Below, one piece after another: positions 6,740 through 14,265 of a DNA stretch of 19,147 nucleotides. The translations under genes and the position numbers were made by a program. Below the pieces are notes generated by a model that did no database searches, was not told the DNA's origin, and saw only the letters and a list, made by a program, of their open reading frames with translations. Position 1 is the first letter of the stretch; every line of letters starts with the position of its first letter. The stretch is from the NCBI GenBank assembly GCA_938049325.1, contig CALICC010000294.1:1-19147 (forward strand), given 5' to 3'. Origin of the DNA: an uncultured Ilumatobacter sp. Its GTDB lineage: Bacteria; Actinomycetota; Acidimicrobiia; Acidimicrobiales; Ilumatobacteraceae.

Positions 6740-9463
6740 ATGAGTTCTTCGCATGGTTCACGTCGTCAGCGCGTCTTCGTCGCCGCGCTGTCGATGGCGT
6801 TCGCAACGGTTGCCCTCTCTACCGATCACGTGTCTGCCGACATCGGGGCGACTGTGCCGTCGGTGTCGATCACCGCTGCGTCGATCCGCAGCGGGGTCGA
6901 ACAGTTGACGGTGACCGATTTGCCGGCCAACACCAAGGTCACCGCGACCAACCACGTCGGGTCGACCTTTGGTCGCACCGACCACAACGGTGCGCTGGTG
7001 CTGCGCAATCTGGACCCGGGCGACTATGGCGTCGCGGTGTTTGGTACCGACGACGTCACCGTCGCGCGGGTGATGTCCCGCGAGGAATCGCTGCCGGACC
7101 AGTCGTTCTACGACAACCAGACGCTCACCGAGGGCTACCAGTACATCGAGATGCGCGACGGAACGACCCTCGCCGCGAACGTCTTTCTGCCGCCAGGTGA
7201 CGGACCGTTTGTCACCGTGATCGAGTATTCCGGGTACAGCCCAGCACGACCGGGCGACAACTTCATCGACGTGATCGCCGGACTCGGCATCGACCCGCTT
7301 CCGCTGTGCGCGGGCACGCCGATCATCTGCAACGCACCGAATCAGTCAGGCAGTCTGTTCGCCTACGCCAACGACTTCGCCGTGGTCGCTGTCAACATGC
7401 GCGGCACCGGCTGTTCCGGCGGAGCGTTCGACTATTTCGACACCGCGCAACGCCTCGACGGATACGACATCGTGGAGACCGTTGCGGCCCAGAGTTGGGT
7501 GAAGAACAGCCAGGTCGGCATGGTCGGGCTGTCGTACCCCGGCATCAGCCAGTTGTTCGTGGCTGCGGAGCAACCTCCGGGCCTGGCCGCCATTGCGCCG
7601 TTCTCCGTGTTCGACGACGTCGCCCGCGACGTGGTCGCACCTGGCGGTGTGTTCAACAACGGCTTCGCGGGCGCCTACAGCGCATCGATCGACGCGGCGA
7701 CTCGGCCGTACGGGCAAGGGTGGGAGCGATCGCTCGTCGACGCCGGTGACACCGTGTGCGAGGAGAACCAACTCCTGCGCGGTCAGAACGTCAACCTGCT
7801 CGACACCGCGCAATCCGCTCGGTACTACCCACCGGAGCTCGCCGATCCATTGCACGTCGAGACGTTTGCCGACCGTATCGAGGTGCCCGTGTTGCTCGCA
7901 GGGGCGTGGCAAGACGGCCAGATCAGTTCGGGTGGTCTCGATCTCGCCGACGAGTTCGTCAACTCACCGTTCGTCAAGGTCGTGGTCTCGAACGGCAGCC
8001 ACGCCGATCCCTGGGCACTCGAGACGTTGGTGCTGTGGAAAGACTTCCTCGACATCTATGTCGGCGGCGAACAACGTCCGATTCCGCCGCTCATCGCGGG
8101 CTTCTTCCCGACGCTGCTCGACGACGGACTGTTCAAGACCGTCGCGCCGCTCCCGGAACGCCCCTTGATCGAAGGTACGCCCGAAGAGCAACGAGCGATC
8201 TTCGAAGCCGAGCCGCGGGTCACCTACTTCTTCGAACGTGGCGGTCAGGCGGACAACCCGGGTGCACCGATCGCTCGTCATACGCACACCGCCGACACCT
8301 GGCTCTCGGCGAACGACGAGACCGAGACGCTCTTCCTCGGCCCCGATGGCACGTTGAGCGCGTCGGCGCCGGCACGCCCCAACGGGTCAACCGTCACGGA
8401 CCCCGCCGACGCGGGGACGAGCTTCCGACTCGACCCCGATCTCGCCGACGTGACCACGTTGCCGGGCAACACGAACCCGACCACGTCGGTGCCGTTCGAA
8501 GCGCTGCCGCCTTACGAGTGGTTGCCGACGCCCGAAGAGAGCGTGGCCGCGTTTGTGAGCGAACCGCTCGCCGACGACATCGTGTGGCTGGGTGATGCCG
8601 CCGCCAACCTGTGGATTCGATCCTCCACCGACATGGCCGACGTGTCGGTGACCGTGAGTGAAATTCGTCCCGATGGCAGTGAGCTCTACATCCAGTCGGG
8701 GTTCGTACGCGGCGAGTTGCGGGCGCCCGGCCCCGACGCGACGACGACCGACCCCGATCAACGTGGACTCGAGGTCGACGCCTCGCCGTTGCCGGTCGAC
8801 GAATGGGTTGAGCTGTCGATTCCGGTCAATCTGACGGGTCATATCTTCCGGGCGGGAAGCTCCATTCGCATCGGGTTCCACACACCCGGTGGCGACCGTC
8901 CGATCTGGACGTTCGGCATCGATCCGGTTCCGGACGGCGCGACGATCGAGATCGGCCACAGCGCCGACCACCCGTCGAGCTTCACGATGGCGACCGACAG
9001 CAGTGTGAACGGATATCCCGCGGACCCGCCCGTGTGCCCTGGTACTCGTGGTCAGCCGTGCCGACTGTCGGCGCCTGAGGCGCCGGTGAGTGTGCTCCCA
9101 ATCGGCGCGCTCGTGACCGAAGCAGACAGCGGCTCGGTGATCGCCGACGTTGTCGTGCGCCTCGACGCACCGGCGAGCGAGCCCGTCACCATCGACTGGG
9201 CGACCGTTGACGGTGCGGTCGATCTCGGAATCGCCGAGGCGGGCGTCGACTTCGCGGCATCATCAGGGACACTCACGTTTGCCCCTGGAGAAACCGAGCG
9301 GACGATCCCGATCGAGGTGTTCGGGGATCTCGACGCCGAAGTGCCGCTGCTCTATGGCGAATGGGGCCTGGTCGCGTTCTCGAACCCGTCGTCGAATGCG
9401 GTGCTCGACACCGAGCCGTTCTTCGGGTTTGCAGCCGTCGTCATCGTCGACGACGACAGCTGA
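6740..9463 (+). CDS. Secreted CocE/NonD-family alpha/beta hydrolase with C-terminal Calx-beta domain
   Basis: This 907-residue exported serine hydrolase belongs to the X-Pro dipeptidyl-peptidase S15 / cocaine-esterase group, which cleaves esters or amides. In order it has a signal peptide (1-33, ending VSA), a beta-rich segment (about 34-115), and an alpha/beta hydrolase domain with nucleophile S265 in GLSYPG, acid D392 in GAWQDGQ and H421 in NGSHADPW. IEYSGYSP (161-168) holds the likely oxyanion Tyr. A PepX_C jelly-roll domain (about 590-765) follows, then a Calx-beta domain (787-906). The Calx-beta tail is an unusual addition to this family and is paralogous to the one in the gene at 5352. 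A 24-bp palindrome overlaps its promoter, and a TetR gene converges on it with seven bases between the stop codons. Substrate is unknown. Confidence 0.9.
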   Translation: MSSSHGSRRQRVFVAALSMAFATVALSTDHVSADIGATVPSVSITAASIRSGVEQLTVTDLPANTKVTATNHVGSTFGRTDHNGALVLRNLDPGDYGVAVFGTDDVTVARVMSREESLPDQSFYDNQTLTEGYQYIEMRDGTTLAANVFLPPGDGPFVTVIEYSGYSPARPGDNFIDVIAGLGIDPLPLCAGTPIICNAPNQSGSLFAYANDFAVVAVNMRGTGCSGGAFDYFDTAQRLDGYDIVETVAAQSWVKNSQVGMVGLSYPGISQLFVAAEQPPGLAAIAPFSVFDDVARDVVAPGGVFNNGFAGAYSASIDAATRPYGQGWERSLVDAGDTVCEENQLLRGQNVNLLDTAQSARYYPPELADPLHVETFADRIEVPVLLAGAWQDGQISSGGLDLADEFVNSPFVKVVVSNGSHADPWALETLVLWKDFLDIYVGGEQRPIPPLIAGFFPTLLDDGLFKTVAPLPERPLIEGTPEEQRAIFEAEPRVTYFFERGGQADNPGAPIARHTHTADTWLSANDETETLFLGPDGTLSASAPARPNGSTVTDPADAGTSFRLDPDLADVTTLPGNTNPTTSVPFEALPPYEWLPTPEESVAAFVSEPLADDIVWLGDAAANLWIRSSTDMADVSVTVSEIRPDGSELYIQSGFVRGELRAPGPDATTTDPDQRGLEVDASPLPVDEWVELSIPVNLTGHIFRAGSSIRIGFHTPGGDRPIWTFGIDPVPDGATIEIGHSADHPSSFTMATDSSVNGYPADPPVCPGTRGQPCRLSAPEAPVSVLPIGALVTEADSGSVIADVVVRLDAPASEPVTIDWATVDGAVDLGIAEAGVDFAASSGTLTFAPGETERTIPIEVFGDLDAEVPLLYGEWGLVAFSNPSSNAVLDTEPFFGFAAVVIVDDDS

Positions 9464-9474
9464 CTCCTGGTCAG
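9460..9474. terminator. Small inverted repeat spanning both convergent stop codons
   Basis: CTGAC and GTCAG form a five-base-pair stem with a five-base loop that includes the stops of the hydrolase and the TetR gene. There is no T tract, so a terminator role is weakly supported. Confidence 0.25.
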
Positions 9475-10067
9475 ATCGAGATGCCGCGCTCGAGCACGTC
9501 GAGGAGCGCCGCGCCCACGCGTTCGTGGCTCGTCACATAGGTGTCTTGGCCCGCACGAATCGACATGGCGTCACGGATCATGTCGAGCAGTTCCACCAAG
9601 GCGTCTGCGTCGACTGCGTCGTTGATCTGGCCCGACCGCTGTGCGTCGACGACGGTCGGTGCAATCGTGCTGACGACGAACCGGTTGTAGCTCGTGACGG
9701 CGTCGGCTGCGTCGGACTCGGGTTCTGCATCGAGACGGAGCAGTGTTGATTGTCGTCGTTCTGACTGCGCATCGACCGTGTCGACGACGAGCGTCTGGAC
9801 GAGCTCGCGGAGGCCGTCGTTGTCGGAAAGGTCGAGTGCGCTGACCACGCCGTCCCAGTCTTCCAGGGCGATCCGTTCCGACGCCGCGGCGGTGAGCGCG
9901 GCCGCGTTCGGGAAGTAGTTGTAGATCGTGCCCGCAGACACCCCTGCTGCGTCCTGGACCGCACGGGTGGTGGTGGCGCGAACGCCGTGCTCGCGGACGT
10001 GTTGTACCGCGGCGGCGAGGATCCTCGAGCGGACTTCGGAGCGGTGTTCGTCGCTGACTACCGGCAT
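9471..10067 (-). CDS. TetR/AcrR-family transcriptional repressor
   Basis: This 198-residue DNA-binding repressor has an N-terminal helix-turn-helix domain (about 8-55) carrying the family pattern RSRILAAAVQHVREHG, then TTRAVQDAAGVSAGTIYNYFPN, where YNYF is the typical end of the recognition helix. The C-terminal part (60-198) is the variable ligand-binding and dimerisation domain, so the inducer cannot be read from sequence. The ATG at 10067 has no ribosome-binding site but has TAGGCT seven bases upstream, suggesting a leaderless message. It converges with the hydrolase gene and is divergent from the SRPBCC gene. A core-like copy of the hydrolase palindrome lies just upstream of its -10, which suggests autoregulation and control of the hydrolase. 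Confidence 0.92.
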   Translation of the reverse strand: MPVVSDEHRSEVRSRILAAAVQHVREHGVRATTTRAVQDAAGVSAGTIYNYFPNAAALTAAASERIALEDWDGVVSALDLSDNDGLRELVQTLVVDTVDAQSERRQSTLLRLDAEPESDAADAVTSYNRFVVSTIAPTVVDAQRSGQINDAVDADALVELLDMIRDAMSIRAGQDTYVTSHERVGAALLDVLERGISI

Positions 10068-10074
10068 GGCGCAG

Positions 10075-10080
10075 AGCCTA
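10075..10080 (-). promoter_or_regulatory. -10 element TAGGCT of the TetR gene
   Basis: On the minus strand TAGGCT fits TANNNT and stands seven bases before the repressor ATG, consistent with a leaderless start. Confidence 0.42.
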
Positions 10081-10094
10081 GAGCGCGGTCTCGT
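10081..10094. promoter_or_regulatory. Candidate second operator, core match to the 6708-6731 palindrome
   Basis: GAGCGCGGTCTCGT matches GAGCGCGCGCTCGT, the core of the hydrolase palindrome, at 12 of 14 positions. It sits directly upstream of the repressor's -10 and about 50 bases before the divergent SRPBCC start. It lacks the A/T flanks of the first site, so binding would be weaker. Confidence 0.5.
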
Positions 10095-10130
10095 GTCACT
10101 TCTCGAGTGTGCGTTCGTGGGCGTGCCGCC

Positions 10131-10136
10131 TACTGT
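10131..10136 (+). promoter_or_regulatory. -10 element TACTGT, probable leaderless promoter
   Basis: TACTGT is followed by six bases and the ATG at 10143. GGAG overlaps that six-base stretch but is too close to the ATG to act as a normal ribosome-binding site, so a leaderless message fits better. Confidence 0.5.
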
Positions 10137-10142
10137 CGGAGC

Positions 10143-10598
10143 ATGACCCCAGATCTCGAAGTCTCACGCGACATCGCTGCGTCGCCCGCCGTGGTGTATT
10201 CGGCGCTCGTCGACATCACCCGAATGGGCGAATGGTCGCCCGAGACCATTCGAGCCGAGTGGAACGAAGGATTCGACGAGGCCGCGGTCGGGGCAACGTT
10301 CACCGGACACAATCGCAACGGCGACAAGGAGTGGACGACCGAGGCGGAGATCGTCGAACTGGTACCCGACGCCCGCTTCTTCTTCGACTGCAACTTTCAC
10401 GGCTTCGTGTTCGCCAAGTGGGGATACGGGATCGAGCCCACCGACGACGGGTGCCGTGTCACCGAATACAGCCAAGACCTTCGTCCGCCCGAAGCGCAGA
10501 AGGTGAGCATGTCGATGTCGGGCGTTGCCGACCGGATGACGCACAACCGCGCAGGAATGGAAGCCACCCTCGAGCGGCTCGCCGCTGCGTTGGAGTGA
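10143..10598 (+). CDS. SRPBCC-family (START-like) protein
   Basis: This 151-residue cytoplasmic protein has the SRPBCC helix-grip fold, which holds a hydrophobic ligand in a deep cavity and includes polyketide cyclases and dehydratases. The N-terminal LEVSRDIAASPAVVYSALVDITRMGEWSPE is the standard family opening. Alternating strands follow (VGATFTGHNRNG, WTTEAEIVELVP, RFFFDC, GCRVTEYSQD), and a long amphipathic C-terminal helix (about 125-151) closes the fold. I chose the ATG at 10143 because a TANNNT -10 lies six bases upstream; longer in-frame options overlap the TetR gene. Its stop lies two bases before the oxygenase ATG, so the two are probably one operon. The ligand is unknown. Confidence 0.87.
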   Translation: MTPDLEVSRDIAASPAVVYSALVDITRMGEWSPETIRAEWNEGFDEAAVGATFTGHNRNGDKEWTTEAEIVELVPDARFFFDCNFHGFVFAKWGYGIEPTDDGCRVTEYSQDLRPPEAQKVSMSMSGVADRMTHNRAGMEATLERLAAALE

Positions 10599-10600
10599 TC

Positions 10601-11683
10601 ATGAGCGAACCACAACCATCGCGATCCGGCGAGAGGCCCGATGTGTTCGCCGTGCCGATCATCGACGTGTCGCGCTGGGACGACGGCGAGGCGGGGGAGC
10701 GTGATGCGATCGCACGAGCCGTCGACGACGCGTGTCGATCGGTCGGATTCATGCAGATCACCGGGCACGCGATACCGGAGGACGTCATCGATCGGTTCGC
10801 CTCCGCAATGGATGAGTTCTTTGGTCTGCCCGACGACCACAAGCTCGCAACGCGGTCCCCTCGAGCGTCGATCAACCGCGGATACAGCGCGCCGAAGACC
10901 GAACGACTCAGCTACAGCCTGGGCGTCGACTCGCCCGCTGACATGTTCGAAGCCTTCAACGTCGGAGCGTCAATCGACGACTTCCCGGATCTCGCTTTGG
11001 ATCCCGACGTGTACGCCCGCAACATCTGGCCGACCGATGCGCCGCACTTCCGTGCTGCGGTCGACGAGTGGTTCATGCACGCCGGTCGTCTCGCTCGTCG
11101 GATGACCTCCGTGTTCGCTCACGCGCTCGGCATTGCCGACGACTTCTTCGCGTCGCGGACCGACCACTCGATCGATGTGCTGCGGATGGTGAACTATGCC
11201 CTGCCGCCGGGAACAGAACTCGAGCCTGAGCAACTCGGTATGGGCGCGCACACCGACTACGGCATCTGCACTGTGCTCTGGGCTGATGCGGTACCGGGCC
11301 TTGAAATTCTCGGGCCAGATGGAACCTGGCGCAGCGTGCTGCCGGCCCCCGGAGCACTGCTGATCAACCTCGGCGATCTGCTCAGCAGGTGGACGAACGA
11401 TCGGTATCTGTCGACGATGCATCGGGTGGTGCCGCCCACCGATGTCGACGGTCGTTCGATGCGTCGGCGCTCGGCTGCGTTCTTTCACGACGGCAACGCC
11501 GACGCCACGATCTCGACCATCGACTCGTGTCGCGATGCGGGCGGCGGTACGGGATATGCCGACGTGACGGTCGCCGAACACCTGGCACAAAAGCTCGCCG
11601 GCTCACGCGGGCTCGAACTCAACGAGCACGCGGGTCGCGAAGCCGCACGCATCGAAGCACCGCCGTCAACGAGCGACACCTGA
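10601..11683 (+). CDS. 2-oxoglutarate/Fe(II)-dependent oxygenase, isopenicillin-N-synthase family
   Basis: This 360-residue non-heme iron oxygenase resembles isopenicillin N synthase and plant 2OG dioxygenases. The N-terminal DIOX_N domain is seen in VPIIDVSRWDDGE (18-30), CRSVGFMQITGHAIP (45-59) and MDEFFGLPDDHKL. The catalytic jelly roll carries the iron ligands H217 and D219 (GAHTDYG) and H274 (STMHRVV), plus the RxS motif near R289-S291 that binds the 2-oxoglutarate carboxylate. LLINLGDLLSRWTNDRY is the conserved stretch between them. GGAG overlaps the SRPBCC stop region six bases before the ATG. It likely hydroxylates or desaturates a small molecule, which the neighbouring SRPBCC protein might bind; the substrate cannot be read from sequence. 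Confidence 0.92.
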   Translation: MSEPQPSRSGERPDVFAVPIIDVSRWDDGEAGERDAIARAVDDACRSVGFMQITGHAIPEDVIDRFASAMDEFFGLPDDHKLATRSPRASINRGYSAPKTERLSYSLGVDSPADMFEAFNVGASIDDFPDLALDPDVYARNIWPTDAPHFRAAVDEWFMHAGRLARRMTSVFAHALGIADDFFASRTDHSIDVLRMVNYALPPGTELEPEQLGMGAHTDYGICTVLWADAVPGLEILGPDGTWRSVLPAPGALLINLGDLLSRWTNDRYLSTMHRVVPPTDVDGRSMRRRSAAFFHDGNADATISTIDSCRDAGGGTGYADVTVAEHLAQKLAGSRGLELNEHAGREAARIEAPPSTSDT

Positions 11684-11686
11684 CGA

Positions 11687-12166
11687 TCAATCGGACGTGT
11701 TCCAGCGCTCCTGGAGCGTGGAGAACACACCTTGATCCCACGAGAACTCGACCATGTTGCCGTCGGGGTCGCGCAGCATCGTGATGTAGCCGATTGGCTG
11801 CGGAAGCATCGTGGGTGCCATGTCGAGGCAGCCGGCGGCCTTGCCCCGCTCGGCAATCGCGTCGACGTCGTCCTTGTTCGGCAACTCGATGCCGAAGTGA
11901 GCGAACGGTGCCAGCGTTGCGATCGGAGCGTCGGCGAACGGATCGGTCGCGGCAAAGAACTGGGCGAGCACGAGGATGAACGGATTGTTCGTTTCGCCGG
12001 GCATGCCGAGCCAGGCGCCGTAGCCCATGTCGTCCTCGCGCCGATCGATCAGCGCGAGTGGCGTGAACTCGCCGTACCAGGCGATCGTTGCATCGATGTC
12101 GCGGACGCGCAACGCGATGTGAGTCCAGCGCGCCGCTGTCGGATGCGTATTGGTTGCGTCGCTCAC
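11687..12166 (-). CDS. VOC-superfamily (glyoxalase/dioxygenase-like) protein
   Basis: This 159-residue protein is built from two beta-alpha-beta-beta-beta modules of the vicinal oxygen chelate fold. The first begins WTHIALRVRDIDATIAWYGEF and the second FAHFGIELPNKDDVDAI. Likely metal ligands are H16, H90 and E140 (DPDGNMVEFSWD), the usual His/His/Glu pattern of glyoxalase I and related dioxygenases. The start is GTG at 12166. TACGGT stands seven bases upstream and no well-placed ribosome-binding site is seen, so it may be leaderless. It ends three bases after the oxygenase stop on the other strand, so the pair converge tightly. Activity is unknown. Confidence 0.88.
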   Translation of the reverse strand: MSDATNTHPTAARWTHIALRVRDIDATIAWYGEFTPLALIDRREDDMGYGAWLGMPGETNNPFILVLAQFFAATDPFADAPIATLAPFAHFGIELPNKDDVDAIAERGKAAGCLDMAPTMLPQPIGYITMLRDPDGNMVEFSWDQGVFSTLQERWNTSD

Positions 12167-12173
12167 AGCCTCG

Positions 12174-12179
12174 ACCGTA
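12174..12179 (-). promoter_or_regulatory. -10 element TACGGT of the VOC gene
   Basis: On the minus strand TACGGT fits TANNNT and is seven bases before the GTG start. Confidence 0.42.
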
Positions 12180-12220
12180 CGGCGTGTTCGGGCGGTGTGC
12201 CCAGCCGGCGTTCGCCGCGC

Positions 12221-12433
12221 TCAGATGCGTGTCGCGATCACCAGCGTGGTCATCTCGTCGATGAGCGGCTCGCTGCTCAGGGTTTGGAAACCGGCAGCAT
12301 CGAGCATCGACGACACGGTGTGCGCTGAGCGCGAGGTGTGCTGTGGAACGAAAACCGCGTGCTGCAGCGACCACGCTGTGGCCTCAGCGGCCAGTTCCGG
12401 CGCGCCGGCTCGGGCTGCTTCGCTCAAGCTCAT
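12221..12433 (-). CDS. Small unrecognised protein (70 residues)
   Basis: I do not recognise this short frame as a known family. It opens with an acidic, Ala-rich helix (SLSEAARAGAPELAAEATAW) and closes with LDAAGFQTLSSEPLIDEMTT then LVIATRI. The ending resembles the last helix and strands of class I SAM-dependent methyltransferases, so it could be a methyltransferase remnant. The region upstream holds no matching N-terminal part, so a recent frameshift does not explain it. It fills an otherwise empty space between the VOC and GFA genes, and AATACT lies six bases before its ATG on the minus strand. It may also be noncoding. Confidence 0.45.
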   Translation of the reverse strand: MSLSEAARAGAPELAAEATAWSLQHAVFVPQHTSRSAHTVSSMLDAAGFQTLSSEPLIDEMTTLVIATRI

Positions 12434-12458
12434 CTGCTGAGTATTGCCACTGCCGGAC

Positions 12459-12464
12459 TACGTT
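12459..12464 (+). promoter_or_regulatory. -10 element TACGTT, probable leaderless promoter
   Basis: TACGTT is followed by six bases and the ATG at 12471. There is no ribosome-binding sequence. Confidence 0.5.
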
Positions 12465-12470
12465 CGGCTC

Positions 12471-12875
12471 ATGAGCCAGACCGGTCGGTGTTTGTGTGGA
12501 TCCGTGAGCTTCGAGTTGCTTGGCGACGTGATCGCCACGGCCGTTTGTCATTGCGATCACTGTCAACGTCAGAGCGGCGGGGCCTTTTCCGTGAATCTTG
12601 TCGTGCACGAGAGCCAACTCGCTGTTACGGGAGATCTCGCCGTGTACGAGGAGCGAGGTGAGCGTGGCGACGACGTGTACGTCCTGCGCAAGTTCTGCGG
12701 ATCGTGCGGGTCACCGATCGTGTCGGCGCTCGCGAAGACCGAGGGAATCGTGGCGGTCAAGGCCGGGGTACTCGACGACAAGTCAGCGGTGTCGCCGACG
12801 GTCGAAGCATGGTGCGAGCACAAGCAGCCGTGGGTCGATCTCGGCGAGATGGCCGTGTCGATGGATCGGGAGTAG
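12471..12875 (+). CDS. GFA / CENP-V-type zinc-binding protein
   Basis: This 134-residue protein has the fold of glutathione-dependent formaldehyde-activating enzyme (GFA). Its zinc-binding cysteines are clear: C7 and C9 (GRCLCGSVSFE), C26, C28 and C31 (CHCDHCQRQSG), and C75 and C78 (FCGSCGSP). This is the complete GFA pattern for two zinc sites. GFA proteins are thought to bind thiol adducts, but most family members, this one included, have no proven substrate. The ATG at 12471 is chosen over an earlier in-frame start at 12444 because a TANNNT -10 sits six bases before it and the CxCG motif then begins at the usual distance. The PPOX gene follows after seven bases, probably in the same operon. 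Confidence 0.92.
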   Translation: MSQTGRCLCGSVSFELLGDVIATAVCHCDHCQRQSGGAFSVNLVVHESQLAVTGDLAVYEERGERGDDVYVLRKFCGSCGSPIVSALAKTEGIVAVKAGVLDDKSAVSPTVEAWCEHKQPWVDLGEMAVSMDRE

Positions 12876-12882
12876 ATATCCC

Positions 12883-13323
12883 GTGGACGTGCAGCCCATC
12901 GATCTCGCCGAAGGCCTGGCCTTCGCTGCCGAGGTACGTAGTGGAACCCTCATCACCCTGCGTCGTGACGGCCGCCCGCAGTCGTCTGACGTCCACCATG
13001 CCGTCGAAGGCGGAACGATCGTGTTCTCGGTGTTGCCGGATCGGGCCAAGGTGTACAACGTCGAACGTGATTCGCGGGTGGTGTACCACCTCTCCCACGA
13101 AGGGAGCTACCTCAGCTTTGACGGCACCGCGGCCGTGAGCCCGATCGCCACCGAGACGCATGGACCTGCCATGGACACGCTGATCGCGGCGTTCCGGGCT
13201 GTTGCTCGCAAGGAACACCCAGACTGGGACGAATTTCGCGAGGCAATGGTGCGAGAGCGGCGCCGGGTCATCACGGTCACGCCGACCAGCGTCATCGGAT
13301 TGATCCGTCCCATTTGGCGCTGA
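12883..13323 (+). CDS. PPOX-class, probable F420-dependent enzyme (Rv1155-like)
   Basis: This 146-residue split-barrel flavin/deazaflavin-binding protein resembles the Rv1155 type of the pyridoxamine-phosphate-oxidase fold, whose members often use coenzyme F420 in actinobacteria. The fold shows in SGTLITLRRDGRPQSSDVHH, VFSVLPDRAKVYNVERDSRV, YLSFDGTAAVSP, and the C-terminal RRRVITVTPTSVIGLIRP. The start is GTG at 12883, with GGGAG about 11 bases upstream and seven bases between it and the GFA stop. The frame is open much further upstream, but that part lies under the GFA gene in another frame and is not protein-like. Cofactor choice (F420, FMN or heme) is inferred from family. Confidence 0.88.
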   Translation: MDVQPIDLAEGLAFAAEVRSGTLITLRRDGRPQSSDVHHAVEGGTIVFSVLPDRAKVYNVERDSRVVYHLSHEGSYLSFDGTAAVSPIATETHGPAMDTLIAAFRAVARKEHPDWDEFREAMVRERRRVITVTPTSVIGLIRPIWR

Positions 13324-13324
13324 C

Positions 13325-13352
13325 GTCGCGCGCCTGATCAGGCGCCGGCGAC
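13325..13352. terminator. Inverted repeat between convergent genes, possible bidirectional terminator
   Basis: GCGCCTGATCAGGCGC (13330-13345) is a perfect 16-bp palindrome. Outer arms GTCGC and GCGAC extend the stem with a two-base bulge. It lies in the 34-base gap between the stops of two converging genes, where a shared terminator is expected. There is no T tract, so an intrinsic terminator of the classic type is not shown. Confidence 0.5.
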
Positions 13353-13357
13353 GAGTC

Positions 13358-14137
13358 TCACTGGTGCGGGGCGGGGTATGCATCGCCCGTTGGTGGATGG
13401 GCGAACGGGTCGTGTGACGAGTCGACCTGGTTGGGCGGATGCGGGTCGATCGAGCGCACGATCGCTGCCGCGGCGAGCAGCAACAACGTGCCGAAGATCG
13501 CGCCGCCGACGATGTCGGTGAACCAATGCTGATTCAGCCGGAACCGGGCAAATGCCTCGATCAAGCCGAGCATCGCCACGCATGCGTACAACGCGCGTGC
13601 TGGAAGCTCAGCGAGGCCCGCGTACCGCACGACGAAGAACGCGATCAGACCGAAGATCAGCACCACTCGCGTCACGCCACCGGATGGGTATCCACCGATT
13701 TCGCCGTTGGCCAATGTCATGACGCCTTGCTCGCGGTCGACGATTCGAGCAAGGACCAGTTGAAACGCCCGCGCAACGATCCATGCTGCGGGCATGGCGA
13801 TGAGTGGGAGGAGCCACTTCCAACCGCGACGTGCGAACCAGACAGCAAGGCCGACGCCGCCGACCGCAGCCACGACTTGTGTCTGACGCCCGTTCCCCAT
13901 CTTCGTGACGGTGAGGAGCACATCGGTCAGCGAATTCGTTCCCGCGTCGTTCACGCGGTCGTAGAGGGGCACGTCGATCACGTTGTGCAGACTCTTCGCC
14001 AAGAAGCCGGTGAGGAGAGCGACTGCGTTCGCTACCGCAAGTCCGACAGCCGCTGTGGAGGCGCCCGCCACCCAACGGTTGGGTTGGCGAGCGACGTCGG
14101 CGCTGACTTCTGTCGCCGGGTCAGCCACGGGCGACAC
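13358..14137 (-). CDS. PAP2-like membrane phosphatase family protein with altered catalytic motif
   Basis: This 259-residue polytopic membrane protein resembles the PAP2 / phosphatidic-acid-phosphatase superfamily. About six hydrophobic segments are seen. Motif 3 of the family (R-x5-H-x3-D) is intact as R198, H204 and D208 in ARFRLNQHWFTDIVGG, followed by the usual membrane helix. Motif 2, normally PSGH, reads PSGG (151-154), so the His that donates the proton is absent. Motif 1 (K-x6-RP) is also not intact (ARIVDREQG). It may be a non-catalytic or altered member. The C-terminus (about 233-259) is Pro/His-rich and soluble. The start is GTG at 14137 with GGGAG four bases upstream; GTG at 14128 is possible. 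It is divergent from the DinB-like gene. Confidence 0.83.
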   Translation of the reverse strand: MSPVADPATEVSADVARQPNRWVAGASTAAVGLAVANAVALLTGFLAKSLHNVIDVPLYDRVNDAGTNSLTDVLLTVTKMGNGRQTQVVAAVGGVGLAVWFARRGWKWLLPLIAMPAAWIVARAFQLVLARIVDREQGVMTLANGEIGGYPSGGVTRVVLIFGLIAFFVVRYAGLAELPARALYACVAMLGLIEAFARFRLNQHWFTDIVGGAIFGTLLLLAAAAIVRSIDPHPPNQVDSSHDPFAHPPTGDAYPAPHQ

Positions 14138-14265
14138 AGTACTCCCGCTCCGTTGGGTGAGGCGAGCGTATGAAACGCGATCGGTGAATACCGTCGCGAT
14201 CGAACTCCGGACGAGCGCGCTCGGCGTCGAGCTCGTCGGACGGTTCGTGAGCGTGCGTTGATGGC

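Noticed and set aside
9987..10142. N-terminal extension of the SRPBCC protein
   Set aside because: The open frame upstream overlaps the TetR gene and its promoter and is Arg-rich; the family domain begins right after the ATG at 10143.
14212..14223. CGAGCGCGCTCG palindrome as a third operator of the TetR regulator
   Set aside because: Half-site spacing is two bases shorter than in the 24-bp palindrome and the A/T flanks are absent; it may be chance in GC-rich DNA.
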